DNA of 64,000 nt from RUG11690 sp045616665. GTDB lineage: Bacteria > Bacteroidota > Bacteroidia > Bacteroidales > WCHB1-69. Positions 51,058 to 61,138 of this stretch are shown here, in pieces. The stretch lies in the NCBI GenBank assembly GCA_045616665.1, contig JAZLHE010000047.1, forward strand, positions 1 through 64,000. Direction: 5' to 3'. The notes beneath the pieces were generated by a model that was given only the letters and a program-made list of their open reading frames with translations, was not told the origin of the DNA and searched no databases. The position numbers and the translations under genes were made by a program. Within the stretch, counting starts at the first letter, position 1. Every line of letters begins with the position of its first letter.

Positions 51058-52698
51058 ATGCATAAATTTAAAATTGCCTTGTGTTGGCTCATATTCGGGC
51101 TTCGCCTCATATCAATTTCAGCCCAAGATAGCATTAAAAATGTTATTTTAATGATTCCAGACGGTTGTTCAACAGCCCTACTGTCATCTGCCAGACTTTA
51201 CCAGCAATATTATGATATGGATCAAACTCATTTGGCCATTGACCCTTATCTTTGTGGAATGGTACTTACCCATTCTTCCAATGCCCCTATCGGAGATTCG
51301 GCACCAACCAGTTCCTGCTATGTCACTGGACAACCAAGTCAGGCGGGTTTTATATCCACTTACCCACAAAAAACCAATTATGACCTGTATCCCATCGATG
51401 CCAACAAGGCTTTTCAACCTTTGGCTACCGTCTTGGAAGCAGCACGCATATTGAAACACAAAGCCACAGGATTGGTCTTTACCTGTGAATTTCCTCAAGC
51501 CACTCCGGCCGACTGTGCCACCCATAGTTATTCTCGCAAAAACTATTCTTCTATTGCAAGACAAATGATTAATAATCAAGTAGATATAGTCATTGGAGGC
51601 GGTGTGAAATATCTTTCAGACAATATGGTTGATGAATTACAACAAAGGCATTATCAGGTTTTTCGTAATGACTACGCCGGAATGCGGGCTTGCTCTTCGG
51701 ATAAAATGTGGGCTTTATTTGGTTCAACCACTATGCAATTCGACCTTGATCGCGACACAACCGCCGAACCTTCCTTGGCCGAAATGACCTCGAAGGCCTT
51801 ATCAATTCTATCTAAGCGCCCTGAGGGTTTCTTTTTAATGGTTGAAGGCAGTTTAATTGACCCCGCAGCACACAATAACGACATCAAAACAGCCATCACC
51901 GATTTTCTTGCCTTTGACAAGGCCGTTGAAGTAGCCATCAATTTTGCACAACAAGATGGACAAACCGTGGTTTTGATTCTTCCTGATCACGGCTGTGGCG
52001 GCATCAACATCGGTAGTCGCAAAAGCAATCACGGCTACGATAAACTATCTTTGGAGCAAATCATCAAACCTATTGACAAATTTCTGATTTCCACCAGCAA
52101 AATGGCGGATTTGATTAAAAATGAAAAGCCGGAAAATCTGACTCCGCTTTTTCAAAAATACTATGATGTTCAACTATCGGCTTCGCAATTGGAAGCCATT
52201 TGCAATGCCTCCAATTATCACGCTTCTCCTATTGAACGAAAGTCTCGTAAAGGTCCTGATTTAGCCCGTACAATTGCACGACTCCTTTATGATAGCACCT
52301 ACATCAGTACCACTACGTATGGTCATACCGGTGAAGACGTGTTTTTGGCCTGCTATCATCCTCAAAAAGACCTTCTATACGGGGCTATAACCAATATCGA
52401 AGTTAATCAATATCTATGCAAACAACTCGGTATCGATGGACAGTTACCCCAACTCACAGAAGAAATCTTTACGCCACACCAAACTCTATTCAACGATGCC
52501 CAATCCATTACCATCGACAGTTTAGGAAACGAACAATATCGATTAACGGTGAAATACAAAAAACATACTTTGATTGCCGAAAGCGATGTCAATTATCTAT
52601 ACATAGACAAACAACGGATTGATTTAGAGTCAGTTATTGTTTATATGAAAAAAAATGACACTTTCTATCTTCCCAAGAAAGTAAAAAAGGAAAAATAA
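51058..52698 (+). CDS. Exported alkaline phosphatase
   Basis: 546 residues from ATG 51058; a TTG two codons earlier is less likely. A signal peptide ends near residue 22 (SISAQ). Alkaline-phosphatase fold: metal Asp in VILMIPDGCS, nucleophile Ser81 in GDSAPTSSCYVTG, EFPQATPADCATHS, MVEGSLIDPAAHNND, ILPDHGCGG and the late THTGEDV-like segment YGHTGEDVF. It hydrolyses phosphomonoesters in the periplasm. No sorting domain is present, so it is periplasmic rather than a T9SS cargo. It stands alone between two T9SS cargo genes. Confidence 0.93.
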   Translation: MHKFKIALCWLIFGLRLISISAQDSIKNVILMIPDGCSTALLSSARLYQQYYDMDQTHLAIDPYLCGMVLTHSSNAPIGDSAPTSSCYVTGQPSQAGFISTYPQKTNYDLYPIDANKAFQPLATVLEAARILKHKATGLVFTCEFPQATPADCATHSYSRKNYSSIARQMINNQVDIVIGGGVKYLSDNMVDELQQRHYQVFRNDYAGMRACSSDKMWALFGSTTMQFDLDRDTTAEPSLAEMTSKALSILSKRPEGFFLMVEGSLIDPAAHNNDIKTAITDFLAFDKAVEVAINFAQQDGQTVVLILPDHGCGGINIGSRKSNHGYDKLSLEQIIKPIDKFLISTSKMADLIKNEKPENLTPLFQKYYDVQLSASQLEAICNASNYHASPIERKSRKGPDLARTIARLLYDSTYISTTTYGHTGEDVFLACYHPQKDLLYGAITNIEVNQYLCKQLGIDGQLPQLTEEIFTPHQTLFNDAQSITIDSLGNEQYRLTVKYKKHTLIAESDVNYLYIDKQRIDLESVIVYMKKNDTFYLPKKVKKEK

Positions 52699-52702
52699 TA
52701 CG

Positions 52703-52710
52703 TAACTTTG
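52703..52710 (+). promoter_or_regulatory. -7 box of T9SS pair
   Basis: TAACTTTG lies 5 nt past the phosphatase stop and 106 nt before the next start. Confidence 0.5.
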
Positions 52711-52816
52711 CAGTGTTGTTTACTTTTGGATTTTTGTTTAACGGTCTTCGCAAGATTCAGAGGAACGGCATGGAAAGTAAAAATAAAAGTCTTCTAAAGA
52801 TTTAAATACAAAAATT

Positions 52817-53782
52817 ATGAAACAAAATTCTATTTTTTTAGTGCTCCTGTTGGTGATGGGATACGCCAACGCACAGTATGAATCCTTTTTTGGCCGGCAG
52901 ACTTGGTCGTATGACGTTGTAGAGTCAATAATCTGTTACACAGACGGATACAATCCAAACTTGATGGGATGTAGTACCACATGGACTTATTCTTTTGACA
53001 AAAGCAGAACAGTTACCGTAAATGACACGGTATATTATAGAACTCCAAGCTCTTCAGAAGATTGGGATATTTGGCCGGGTCGTACTATTTATTTGCGGGA
53101 AGACAGCGTTAATGGAAGGCTGTTCGGCCGCTATGAAGTTGATGATTATGAAAAAGAATATCTGATTTGTGACCTTTCGCTGTCAGTAGGTGATACGTTT
53201 ACTTTGCAGTCGAATAGTAACAAATTATATTGGTTCCTTGGTGATTTAGGATCCGAAAAGCTTATGCGTGTGGATTCTATTACTTATCCTTCTGGAAAGA
53301 AAATTATTTATCTGACCGTGTTAAATGACCACGATTCTTTTTTTGACGCTGCACATCGCTTCAACGTCAGCTATCGTTTCATGGAAGGTGTCGGTCCTAT
53401 GTTGGGAATATTTCCTCACGAAAGAAACGATGTATCATCGGGATTTTTGTTGTGCATGCACAAGGATGAGGAATTGTTTTATATGACGCACGAGGATTTG
53501 GGGTGTTATCAGCAAGGTGCAGGCATTTCTAATTATTCATCGGCTGATGTCCATATCTATCCCAATCCCACGTCACAAGACGTCACTATAGAGTTTGCCA
53601 CGGAAAATGAGGTTTCCGGAACCGTCATCATTCGGGATATAGTGGGAAGAGTGTGCAAGCAGGCGTTTGTGAGTTCAAACCATAGCAAAATCTCTGTTGC
53701 CGACCTGCCTTCAGGGATTTACATTCTGACCTTTGCAGATGAAAATATGAAAAAGTTCACCCAAAAAATCGTTAAATATTGA
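52817..53782 (+). CDS. T9SS-exported protein of unknown function
   Basis: 321 residues. The signal peptide ends near residue 19 (YANAQ). A mainly beta middle region (about 25-230; YESFFGRQTWSYDVVES, LICDLSLSVGDTFTLQS) has no motif I recognise; domains of this style are common in T9SS cargo. The last 75 residues (VHIYPNPTSQDVTIEF...GIYILTFADENMKKF) are a type A sorting signal. Its stop overlaps the TTG start of the following metallopeptidase-like gene, so the two are translated as a coupled pair. Confidence 0.8.
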   Translation: MKQNSIFLVLLLVMGYANAQYESFFGRQTWSYDVVESIICYTDGYNPNLMGCSTTWTYSFDKSRTVTVNDTVYYRTPSSSEDWDIWPGRTIYLREDSVNGRLFGRYEVDDYEKEYLICDLSLSVGDTFTLQSNSNKLYWFLGDLGSEKLMRVDSITYPSGKKIIYLTVLNDHDSFFDAAHRFNVSYRFMEGVGPMLGIFPHERNDVSSGFLLCMHKDEELFYMTHEDLGCYQQGAGISNYSSADVHIYPNPTSQDVTIEFATENEVSGTVIIRDIVGRVCKQAFVSSNHSKISVADLPSGIYILTFADENMKKFTQKIVKY

Positions 53783-56700
53783 AAAGAAAAATAGTTTTTG
53801 CGTTATTTTTGTTGCCAACAGTCGTTTTGGCACAATCTCATAGTTGGGATGGAAAATCAATATCGCCCAATGCTAAAATCAGATGTCTTAACATTTTTGT
53901 GAATATCATTTACGATATTCACCCTGATACCAATGTTTTCTATAATAATGAATATTGGCCGAGGCTTACCGACACAAATTCGGAAGGTATCAACAATGCC
54001 GCCATTCCAACCTACTTGTTAGACTTTATGGACACGGTGTATGTGCCGGGACATTTACACGGAACATGTACACGACTGTACGGGGAATCCTCTTTTGACA
54101 GTCTGCAGATTACCGGGGATTTTATGGTGGTAAATATCAGAGAAAGCACCATAACAAGTCGTTATTCTTTTGGGGAAACTGGAATTAGAAATGCTGTTAA
54201 AAATTTAATAGCACAATGTGGCTTTAGCACAATATATGGTCATAATCGGATTGCGGATTATGATTACAACCATAACAATAAATTTGACTACGTAAACATA
54301 TTGGTCAGGAATATTACCCGGGCATACGGAGGATATAACCCTGGAAGTGGATTCAATGGTGCTACGATTTCATCCATATACATTGACGGGGTCTCTTATT
54401 ATTGTGAGGGCGGAACTTTCCAGTGCGTGGGGGATGGAAACTTTTATGTGAATCCGACAAGCATTGTCATTCATGAAATCTCACACAGCCTTTTTGGAGG
54501 TAACAATTTCCATACTTCCGGCGGCAACCACAGAGGTTCTACGGAGACAATGGCCTTCCTGAATATTCAAGGTGGCTATGGTCTGATGGGAGCAGCCGGT
54601 TCAAGTTTGGTGTCATGCAACGGATACGAGCGTTGGCGTATGCACTGGAAGCACCCACAATCTTCCGATTATATTTCTGCCCTTAACAGCACGGGGCTTG
54701 TGTCTGTCAATTCGGATATTTCTAAAGAAGACGGCAATCAAACGTTTGTTTTGCGCGATTTTGTCACGTTCGGGGATGCCGTCCGCATCAAACTGCCCTA
54801 CAAAGACAGTGAGACTTCCTCCAACCAATATATCTGGTTGGAAAACCATCAGATTCGCAACGACAAATTAGACTTCCTGCAATATTCAAACAGTAACAAT
54901 AATGATTGTCGTCCGCGGGGCAAAGCAGGAATTTATGCCTATTACCAGATAGGTCGCGACATCTTGGAAGGTAATGAGGTTTGGGACAATTACCATCGGG
55001 ACAATCTCAAAATCATACCGGCAGAAGGCTATTTTGACTACGTGATGGAGGCAGATACCTACAATTTGAACTGTATCAGCTACGATGAACATTTTTACAC
55101 ATTGACACGAACTACCGCTAATTCCTTCTGTGGTGGTCAGGATCAGGAATCGTTGTTCTTTCCGCAAAATACAGACAGCGTATTGAACTTGTCAAGAGAG
55201 AGAGCTATGTGGCGTAAAAAGGTCGATGGTGTGAATGAAGATTGGTTATCTTCCATGGGAGACACACTGGATGCTTTTGTCCCTCCTGCCAAAATCAATA
55301 TGGGTACTAATCCCAGCAGTTGCAATGCCAAAACGTTTCATAGTACCAACAATCAATTGAATACAGGGTACATTGTTTCAGCAGCCACACATAAAAACAC
55401 GCAGACCACGTATCTGACAGGCTTGAGTATAGAGATGCTGTGGGTGTCCCGTTCTTCCATAAAGGTCAATATTCGTTGGGATGATTACGACATCGTCAAC
55501 GATACACGCTGGACTGGTAAAATAGCATTGAAAGACACCGCCATTCTCACTACTCCTTATACCATCACTTTGGCTCAGAACAAGACCGTGGCATTGCCGT
55601 ATCGTGATGCGGAAACGGGGCTGTTTAGCGGTCGGACTCAATGGAGATGCGAATCCAACTCCTATTTCCGACAAGAGGACAGTACACATGTATATCTGAC
55701 AGAGAACAGTTCTTTGGTGTTTCAGGATGGCAGTACCTATGAGCAGGCGCAAAATGCGACAATGCATGTGCAGGCGGGGTGTACACTCCATATTCAGAGT
55801 GGGGCCAATGCAATATTAAAGGGGACACTGAAAATAGATTCCGGGGCACTCGTAATAGTGAACGGAATCGCACACTTTGACACTTCTGCCCGATTGATAG
55901 TCAATCCGGGAGGAAAACTCCTTGTTGAAGGCGGAAAACTCACTTCAATGGGAACAAATGCCATGTGGCGAGGTGTTGAAGTCTTGGGAAATAGGACGAA
56001 ACATCAAGTGGCACAGTTTCAAGGAACAGTAGAACTGAAAGACGGCGCAGTCATAGAGAATGCTGTTACCGCTATTCGCACAGGCGAAAGAGGCAATGAT
56101 TGGCTCACAACGGGCGGCATCATTATAGCAAGAGATGCCATCTTTAGAAATAACCAACGTGCCATAGAGTTCCTTTCTTATTGTGATACATTGTCAGATA
56201 ATACTATTAGTGATAACGCGAGCTGTTTTGTCAAGTGTGTTTTCACTATTGACACCAACAACTTACTGGCTTTGAACAACCGTCAATTTTATCATCATGT
56301 GACTCTTTGGGATGTTAAAAACATTAAATTCAAGGGCTGTGTTTTTGAAAACAAAAGGCACAGAGGAAGGCTGTGTGAAGGAAAAGGCATCTATACAATT
56401 GATGCCGGCTTCACCTTTTCAACCTATCCTTTTGTCTATGCAACCTATTCAGGTGGAGGCAGTTCTATTCCTGAACCTTTCGCGTTTAATGAATTTCAAG
56501 GCTTTAATGTAGCAATCGATGCGGAAACTACGGGCAATCAATATGCGATAAAAATAGATGAGGCGAAGTTTGACAACAACCAACAAGCTATAACTATTAA
56601 TGGGAACAACTACGTGGAGATAATAAGGTGTGATATTAACCAAACCGCATACAAGTCCCTGACACCATACAAAAGGAAAGGTATCGCGTTAAATTGCTGT

Positions 56701-58002
56701 ACAGGATACCATATAGAGGAGAACAGGTTTTATGACAATTACCAATCCTATGCCATAAATTCCTATGGCATAAAAGTGTCAGAATCGGGAAGAAATTCAA
56801 ATATGATTTACAGAAACACCTTCAATAAATTGGAAAATGGTATTTTGGTATCGGGAATCAATGGAAATTCAAGGGGTGGATTACAATTTTGGTGTAATTC
56901 TTTTTCAAATAACAATTATGACATAAACCTGATGGGCTCTTCAGTTGTCTCACCAACTCAGGGAACGCATTTGGCAGGAGCTGACAATGATTTTGCAAGA
57001 CCTTCTAGTTATGACATCTATAACGGGGGAAGCACGTCATTAACCTATCTATATAGCGCGTCAGCCCCAACTCACCATCCAAGTCTGACTTACCAAGTAA
57101 TTGTTTCTTCTCTCGGTGTTTCTTCCAATCCATGTTCGTCTTCAATCTTCGAATTGAATCCTTTCATGTTAGATTTTGACAAGAACCGGTTGGCAACAAT
57201 GGTGTCATCTTATCAGAATATGGATTCCGAAAGAATGACCCAGTGGGAAATGACTAGCGATAATACCTATAATGCATCTTCCGCCACATCAGAAATGATG
57301 TCGCTGCAACAAAAAATCTCTGATTTATATTATGAAACCGTTTTTCAAATCATGCTTGACAGCCTGACAGATATGACGTTATTGGCAGATTGGCACGCAG
57401 CTGCCTCCGTTTTTTCGGATCCTTATTCTCTTTCAGAAACAATTAATCAGATGAATGAAACAGTGGTATTGGCAGATGTTGCCATTGAAGATTCAGCTGA
57501 AAGAGAAAATTACGCGGCATTTCGGGCATTGAAAGCAGAGTGTTCGGCATTGACTGTTGAAAGAGGTGTTAATTGGTATGCAATTTCAGAAGAACAGATT
57601 GAAAAGCTGATTCAAATCGCAGAACTTAATACTGGTCGTACGTCAGTAATGGCAAAAGGAATTTTATGCTTCTTCTTTGGCATTTGCTACGAAGACGATG
57701 ATGAAGTTTCTCAAACACGCAATGCTAGATGTATGGAAACCAACACTAATAAGGAAATGCAAGCATCAGAACTTTTCCTTTATCCCAATCCTACCAATTA
57801 TACTTTCTCTATTCGTTTTTCAAATGCACAGGAGAAAGTAAGGCAAGTCCAGGTCATGAATCTGACAGGCAAAGTTATGCTTAGTATGGAAAACCCGTGC
57901 GAAAACATGGTCAATATTTCCAACTTACCTATCGGCACGTATGTCGTGCGTATATTCAGTCAGAGTGGAAAAGAATATGCGACGAAAATTGTGAAAGAAT
58001 AA
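53779..58002 (+). CDS. T9SS-exported metallopeptidase-like/beta-helix protein (TTG start)
   Basis: 1407 residues from a TTG at 53779 that overlaps the preceding stop (TTGA). The signal peptide ends near residue 19. The first 350 residues resemble an M6-type metallopeptidase, with HEISHSLFGGNNFH at 232-245: HExxH zinc ligands His232 and His236 and catalytic Glu233, plus a candidate third ligand at His245. After a linker, about 650-1120 forms a right-handed parallel beta-helix (VVNGIAHFDTSARLIVNPGG and similar short turns). A short helical region follows, and the last 75 residues (LYPNPTNYTFSIRF...GTYVVRIFSQSGKEYATKI) are a type A sorting signal. An extracellular protease bound to a surface glycan or fibre is likely. 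Confidence 0.82.
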   Translation: MKRKIVFALFLLPTVVLAQSHSWDGKSISPNAKIRCLNIFVNIIYDIHPDTNVFYNNEYWPRLTDTNSEGINNAAIPTYLLDFMDTVYVPGHLHGTCTRLYGESSFDSLQITGDFMVVNIRESTITSRYSFGETGIRNAVKNLIAQCGFSTIYGHNRIADYDYNHNNKFDYVNILVRNITRAYGGYNPGSGFNGATISSIYIDGVSYYCEGGTFQCVGDGNFYVNPTSIVIHEISHSLFGGNNFHTSGGNHRGSTETMAFLNIQGGYGLMGAAGSSLVSCNGYERWRMHWKHPQSSDYISALNSTGLVSVNSDISKEDGNQTFVLRDFVTFGDAVRIKLPYKDSETSSNQYIWLENHQIRNDKLDFLQYSNSNNNDCRPRGKAGIYAYYQIGRDILEGNEVWDNYHRDNLKIIPAEGYFDYVMEADTYNLNCISYDEHFYTLTRTTANSFCGGQDQESLFFPQNTDSVLNLSRERAMWRKKVDGVNEDWLSSMGDTLDAFVPPAKINMGTNPSSCNAKTFHSTNNQLNTGYIVSAATHKNTQTTYLTGLSIEMLWVSRSSIKVNIRWDDYDIVNDTRWTGKIALKDTAILTTPYTITLAQNKTVALPYRDAETGLFSGRTQWRCESNSYFRQEDSTHVYLTENSSLVFQDGSTYEQAQNATMHVQAGCTLHIQSGANAILKGTLKIDSGALVIVNGIAHFDTSARLIVNPGGKLLVEGGKLTSMGTNAMWRGVEVLGNRTKHQVAQFQGTVELKDGAVIENAVTAIRTGERGNDWLTTGGIIIARDAIFRNNQRAIEFLSYCDTLSDNTISDNASCFVKCVFTIDTNNLLALNNRQFYHHVTLWDVKNIKFKGCVFENKRHRGRLCEGKGIYTIDAGFTFSTYPFVYATYSGGGSSIPEPFAFNEFQGFNVAIDAETTGNQYAIKIDEAKFDNNQQAITINGNNYVEIIRCDINQTAYKSLTPYKRKGIALNCCTGYHIEENRFYDNYQSYAINSYGIKVSESGRNSNMIYRNTFNKLENGILVSGINGNSRGGLQFWCNSFSNNNYDINLMGSSVVSPTQGTHLAGADNDFARPSSYDIYNGGSTSLTYLYSASAPTHHPSLTYQVIVSSLGVSSNPCSSSIFELNPFMLDFDKNRLATMVSSYQNMDSERMTQWEMTSDNTYNASSATSEMMSLQQKISDLYYETVFQIMLDSLTDMTLLADWHAAASVFSDPYSLSETINQMNETVVLADVAIEDSAERENYAAFRALKAECSALTVERGVNWYAISEEQIEKLIQIAELNTGRTSVMAKGILCFFFGICYEDDDEVSQTRNARCMETNTNKEMQASELFLYPNPTNYTFSIRFSNAQEKVRQVQVMNLTGKVMLSMENPCENMVNISNLPIGTYVVRIFSQSGKEYATKIVKE

Positions 58003-58113
58003 TGTATTATGCTGAAAAAGTTAAAAATAAACCACTATAGATTCAACTAATAAGTACCTAAAAACTAGTCAAAATTTTTCTTGTTTTCCGCATTTTTTGT
58101 GTGTATATTTTAA

Positions 58114-58863
58114 TTATTGAATAGTCCACACACTTGGTCCATTAGACTTAAGCACTTCTTGTGCGGCTTGATTTTGCATGATGCTTCCGCCCCAATAATC
58201 TAAGTCAAAAGTACTTGAACCGTCAAACCACTGATTAAGATCCATTGTCAGGGTAAGGTATGTGCCCGATTTTGAAACAGTAAAATGGCAAGGAATCGTA
58301 ACGACAAAGGAGTTGTCTATAAAATTTATAATTTCTCCTGCCGCATTATAAATTTGTCCGCGTCCGCTATGCATATTGAACGGTTTGACCTCCCCGTCAG
58401 CAGCTTTCCATTTGCCATTGATTTTCATATAATGATAACCGCCGCCCAACACCATAGGCCAATACATATCGCATTCGGGAGGATTTACAAAGCGATAATT
58501 CGTATTTTGGGCATCCGGAATCCCAAATGTAAAAGAAATCGCGTCATAATCGCCAATAGGGAATGCCTGGAGTCCCCAAGCCTTGCTGGCAAAAATCGAA
58601 TAATCCACATAATGAATCTGATTTGTCTGTATGACAGAACCATCGCTTTTGTGAAGGCAAACATTGGAAATAAAGAACATCACATCATCAATTTCATACT
58701 GATTTCCTGAAGCGTTGGTATAAATACGCTGATGAGGGAAAAAACTTTTTCCTTTTACGTTAAAATTAAAAAACAAAGACAAGTCGCCCGTTTTTTCTTT
58801 TTGACAAGAGCTAAAAAGAAATACAAACGAAATCAGCAGTAATATCCAGCGTTTACCATTCAT
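58114..58863 (-). CDS. MbnP-like lipoprotein
   Basis: 249 residues with a lipobox at FSSC. The mature part matches the MbnP family (copper-linked periplasmic proteins): FNFNVKGKSFFPHQRIYTN, YEIDDVMFFISNV, MYWPMVLGGGYHYMKINGKW and a C-terminal W-rich end. In other genera MbnP pairs with a di-heme MbnH that converts a Trp to a kynurenine; no mbnH is adjacent here. It is the last gene of the mreB unit and overlaps the preceding gene by 11 nt. Confidence 0.8.
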   Translation of the reverse strand: MNGKRWILLLISFVFLFSSCQKEKTGDLSLFFNFNVKGKSFFPHQRIYTNASGNQYEIDDVMFFISNVCLHKSDGSVIQTNQIHYVDYSIFASKAWGLQAFPIGDYDAISFTFGIPDAQNTNYRFVNPPECDMYWPMVLGGGYHYMKINGKWKAADGEVKPFNMHSGRGQIYNAAGEIINFIDNSFVVTIPCHFTVSKSGTYLTLTMDLNQWFDGSSTFDLDYWGGSIMQNQAAQEVLKSNGPSVWTIQ

Positions 58864-59413
58864 CTTCGATAATGACTGGTGGATTCATTCCTTCTTCCAA
58901 GGATTCTATCAAAGCCAGAATCTGTTCATCAATCTGATTTAGATAAGCATATTGGCCGATTTCCCATTTCGGGTTTTCAGTATTCAACCACACTTCAACA
59001 GGAGCCGCCGAAGCCGCTTTTTCATTAAAATCAGTAATGGTATAACGATATCTGCCTGGACGACACTCAATTTTCATATTGTAATAAACAATATTCTTGA
59101 AAATCTTACTTCCATCCTCCTTCAAGACGTGGATTCTCACACTGGAACGAATTTGAATTACCCCTTGTTCACGATCGCTTGACTTAATCACCTCATTGGT
59201 GTTCTTGTAAAACTTCTTAACCCAAAGCATAGCACGGTCAAAAAGTTCCTGCGGAGTGGCATTTTCCTGTTTCACCACTTCCTTATAAGTGACGAGATTG
59301 GTATTTTCGTCAATAGGAACATTAGGGTAAGGTATTTCAAGTTTGCTCTTATTTTGGCCAAAGCAGCAAACGCTGGCGACAATCAACGTGACAAGGCAAA
59401 AAATTCGTTTCAT
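58853..59413 (-). CDS. Exported DUF4468-like protein
   Basis: 186 residues. The signal peptide ends near residue 20 (CCFGQ). The mature region (YKEVVKQENATPQELFDRAM, then WVKKFYKNTNEVIKSSDREQ and an IQIRSS strand) fits the DUF4468 (TBP-like fold) pattern of periplasmic Bacteroidota proteins. Function is unknown. It overlaps the DHFR gene upstream by 4 nt and the MbnP-like gene downstream by 11 nt, so all are in one transcript. Confidence 0.7.
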   Translation of the reverse strand: MKRIFCLVTLIVASVCCFGQNKSKLEIPYPNVPIDENTNLVTYKEVVKQENATPQELFDRAMLWVKKFYKNTNEVIKSSDREQGVIQIRSSVRIHVLKEDGSKIFKNIVYYNMKIECRPGRYRYTITDFNEKAASAAPVEVWLNTENPKWEIGQYAYLNQIDEQILALIESLEEGMNPPVIIEDEW

Positions 59414-59907
59414 TTTTGTTTCTTTTTATAGGTTTGAAAACGCAAATCATAGATATTCTTTTCATCTTTCGGCACAAATTCGTCTTCAATCAAATCCCAT
59501 TCATCGGGATTAAACTGTGGGAAAAACGCATCAGCCTGAAAATCAGACAACATTCGTGTAAGATACAGGGTTTCCACCTTATCGATAAGAAGTTTATAAA
59601 TCGTGGCACCGCCCATAATGAACGGCTGGTCATCATCTTCCACCAATTTTAAAGCTTCTTCGATAGAGAAAGCCAATTCACAATCCTGATAATCTGCTTC
59701 TTTATTTAGTGTAATGACAATATTGCGACGATTGGGAAGAGGTTTTTTGGGCAAGGATTCCCACGTACGATCTCCCATCAGCACCGTATGACCGGAAGTC
59801 AATGTTTTAAAACGCTTGAGATCAACCGGCAAATGGCACAGCAATTCATTTTTATAGCCCAATTCCAAATTATTGCCGACCGCGGCAATCATTGACAAAT
59901 TACGCAT
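59410..59907 (-). CDS. folA: Dihydrofolate reductase
   Basis: 165 residues. DHFR reduces dihydrofolate with NADPH, completing folate recycling. The start MIAAVGNNLELGYKNELLCH, catalytic Asp in LPVDLKRFKTLT, the VLMGDRTWESLPKKPLPNRR nucleotide segment and QPFIMGGATIYKLL are all present. It lies 4 nt after mreB, an unusual partner. Confidence 0.96.
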   Translation of the reverse strand: MRNLSMIAAVGNNLELGYKNELLCHLPVDLKRFKTLTSGHTVLMGDRTWESLPKKPLPNRRNIVITLNKEADYQDCELAFSIEEALKLVEDDDQPFIMGGATIYKLLIDKVETLYLTRMLSDFQADAFFPQFNPDEWDLIEDEFVPKDEKNIYDLRFQTYKKKQK

Positions 59908-59911
59908 AAGC

Positions 59912-60934
59912 TTATTGTATTAAGAACGGGAATTTATCAAAATTCTTTAATGCGATGGCCGTACCGCGGGCAACGGCCTTCAATGGATCTTCTGCCACGT
60001 GCACATTCAACTTCGTTTTCTTTGAAATACGCTTGTCCAAGCCGCGGAGCAGTGAGCCGCCACCTGCCATATAAATACCTGTTTTATAGATATCTGCCGA
60101 CAATTCCGCAGGCGTATTTTCCAAAGCACTGATAACGGCAGTTTCAATTTTGGAGATGGAACGGTCCAAAGCCTGGGCAATTTCGCGATAGTTGACTTTA
60201 ACGCAAATAGGAATACCCTGAAGCAGGTCACGACCGTAAACCTCGTAATCTTCTGGTGGATTTTCAAGGTCTTCAATGGCTGAGCCCACGTGGATTTTAA
60301 TCTGTTCAGCCGTACCAAAACCGATGGCGATATTATGCTTTTTACGCATATAGTCCTGAATGTCGTTATTAAATTCAACGCCCGCAATCTTAATGGATTT
60401 ACTGCATACAATACCTCCCAAAGCGATAACAGCGATTTCACTGGTACCACCACCGATGTCAATAATCATATTGCCATTTGAATCCAACACATCAATACCC
60501 GTACCGATAGCAGCGGCCATAGGTTCGTAAATCATACGCACTTCCTTGGCACCGGCGTGTTCGGCAGAATCCCTGACGGCACGTTCTTCCACTTCGGTGA
60601 TGCCGGAAGGAATACAGATAACCATCTTCAAAGCCTGCGGAAACAAATAACGCTTCGAACCCGTCATCTTGATGAGTTCATACAATAATTTTTCCGTGGA
60701 TTGGAAGTCCGCGATAACGCCATCACGCAAAGGACGAATAGTCTTGATACGTTCGTGCTCCTTACCTTCCATCATCAAGGCCTTTTTGCCCACTGCCTGC
60801 AATTCTTTTGTATCTCTATCTATGGCAATAATCGAAGGTTCATCCACCACGACTTTGTCATTCGACAAAATAACCGTGTTGGCCGTGCCCAAGTCTATTG
60901 CTATTTCTTTCGTAAAAATCGAAAATAATCCCAT
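59912..60934 (-). CDS. mreB: Rod shape-determining protein MreB
   Basis: 340 residues of the actin-like MreB that guides cell-wall synthesis beneath the inner membrane. IAIDLGTANTVI at the start, GGGTSEIAVIALGG and the C-terminal GGGSLLRGLDKRISKKT are the phosphate and adenosine motifs. In most bacteria mreC and mreD follow; here folA follows instead. The -7 box is at 60982-60989. Confidence 0.97.
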   Translation of the reverse strand: MGLFSIFTKEIAIDLGTANTVILSNDKVVVDEPSIIAIDRDTKELQAVGKKALMMEGKEHERIKTIRPLRDGVIADFQSTEKLLYELIKMTGSKRYLFPQALKMVICIPSGITEVEERAVRDSAEHAGAKEVRMIYEPMAAAIGTGIDVLDSNGNMIIDIGGGTSEIAVIALGGIVCSKSIKIAGVEFNNDIQDYMRKKHNIAIGFGTAEQIKIHVGSAIEDLENPPEDYEVYGRDLLQGIPICVKVNYREIAQALDRSISKIETAVISALENTPAELSADIYKTGIYMAGGGSLLRGLDKRISKKTKLNVHVAEDPLKAVARGTAIALKNFDKFPFLIQ

Positions 60935-60981
60935 GATATTCTATTGTTTATCAAGTTATGCTACTATAATGTTTAAGTTTG

Positions 60982-60989
60982 CAAATGTA
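60982..60989 (-). promoter_or_regulatory. mreB -7 box
   Basis: The minus strand reads TACATTTG, 47 nt ahead of the start codon. Confidence 0.55.
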
Positions 60990-61092
60990 CAAAAAGTTTT
61001 TGTCTTTTTGCCTTTATTGTCGAGATATTTTTTTTATTTCTTTTTTTTAAGCCTTCTTCCAATAAAAACGAACAAATTTTGTAGTTATTTTG

Positions 61093-61100
61093 TATTTTTG
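61093..61100 (+). promoter_or_regulatory. S46 peptidase -7 box
   Basis: TATTTTTG lies 38 nt ahead of the ATG at 61139. Confidence 0.6.
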
Positions 61101-61138
61101 CAGTCTAATTGGAAATCAACTATCAAAAAAAAATACTT

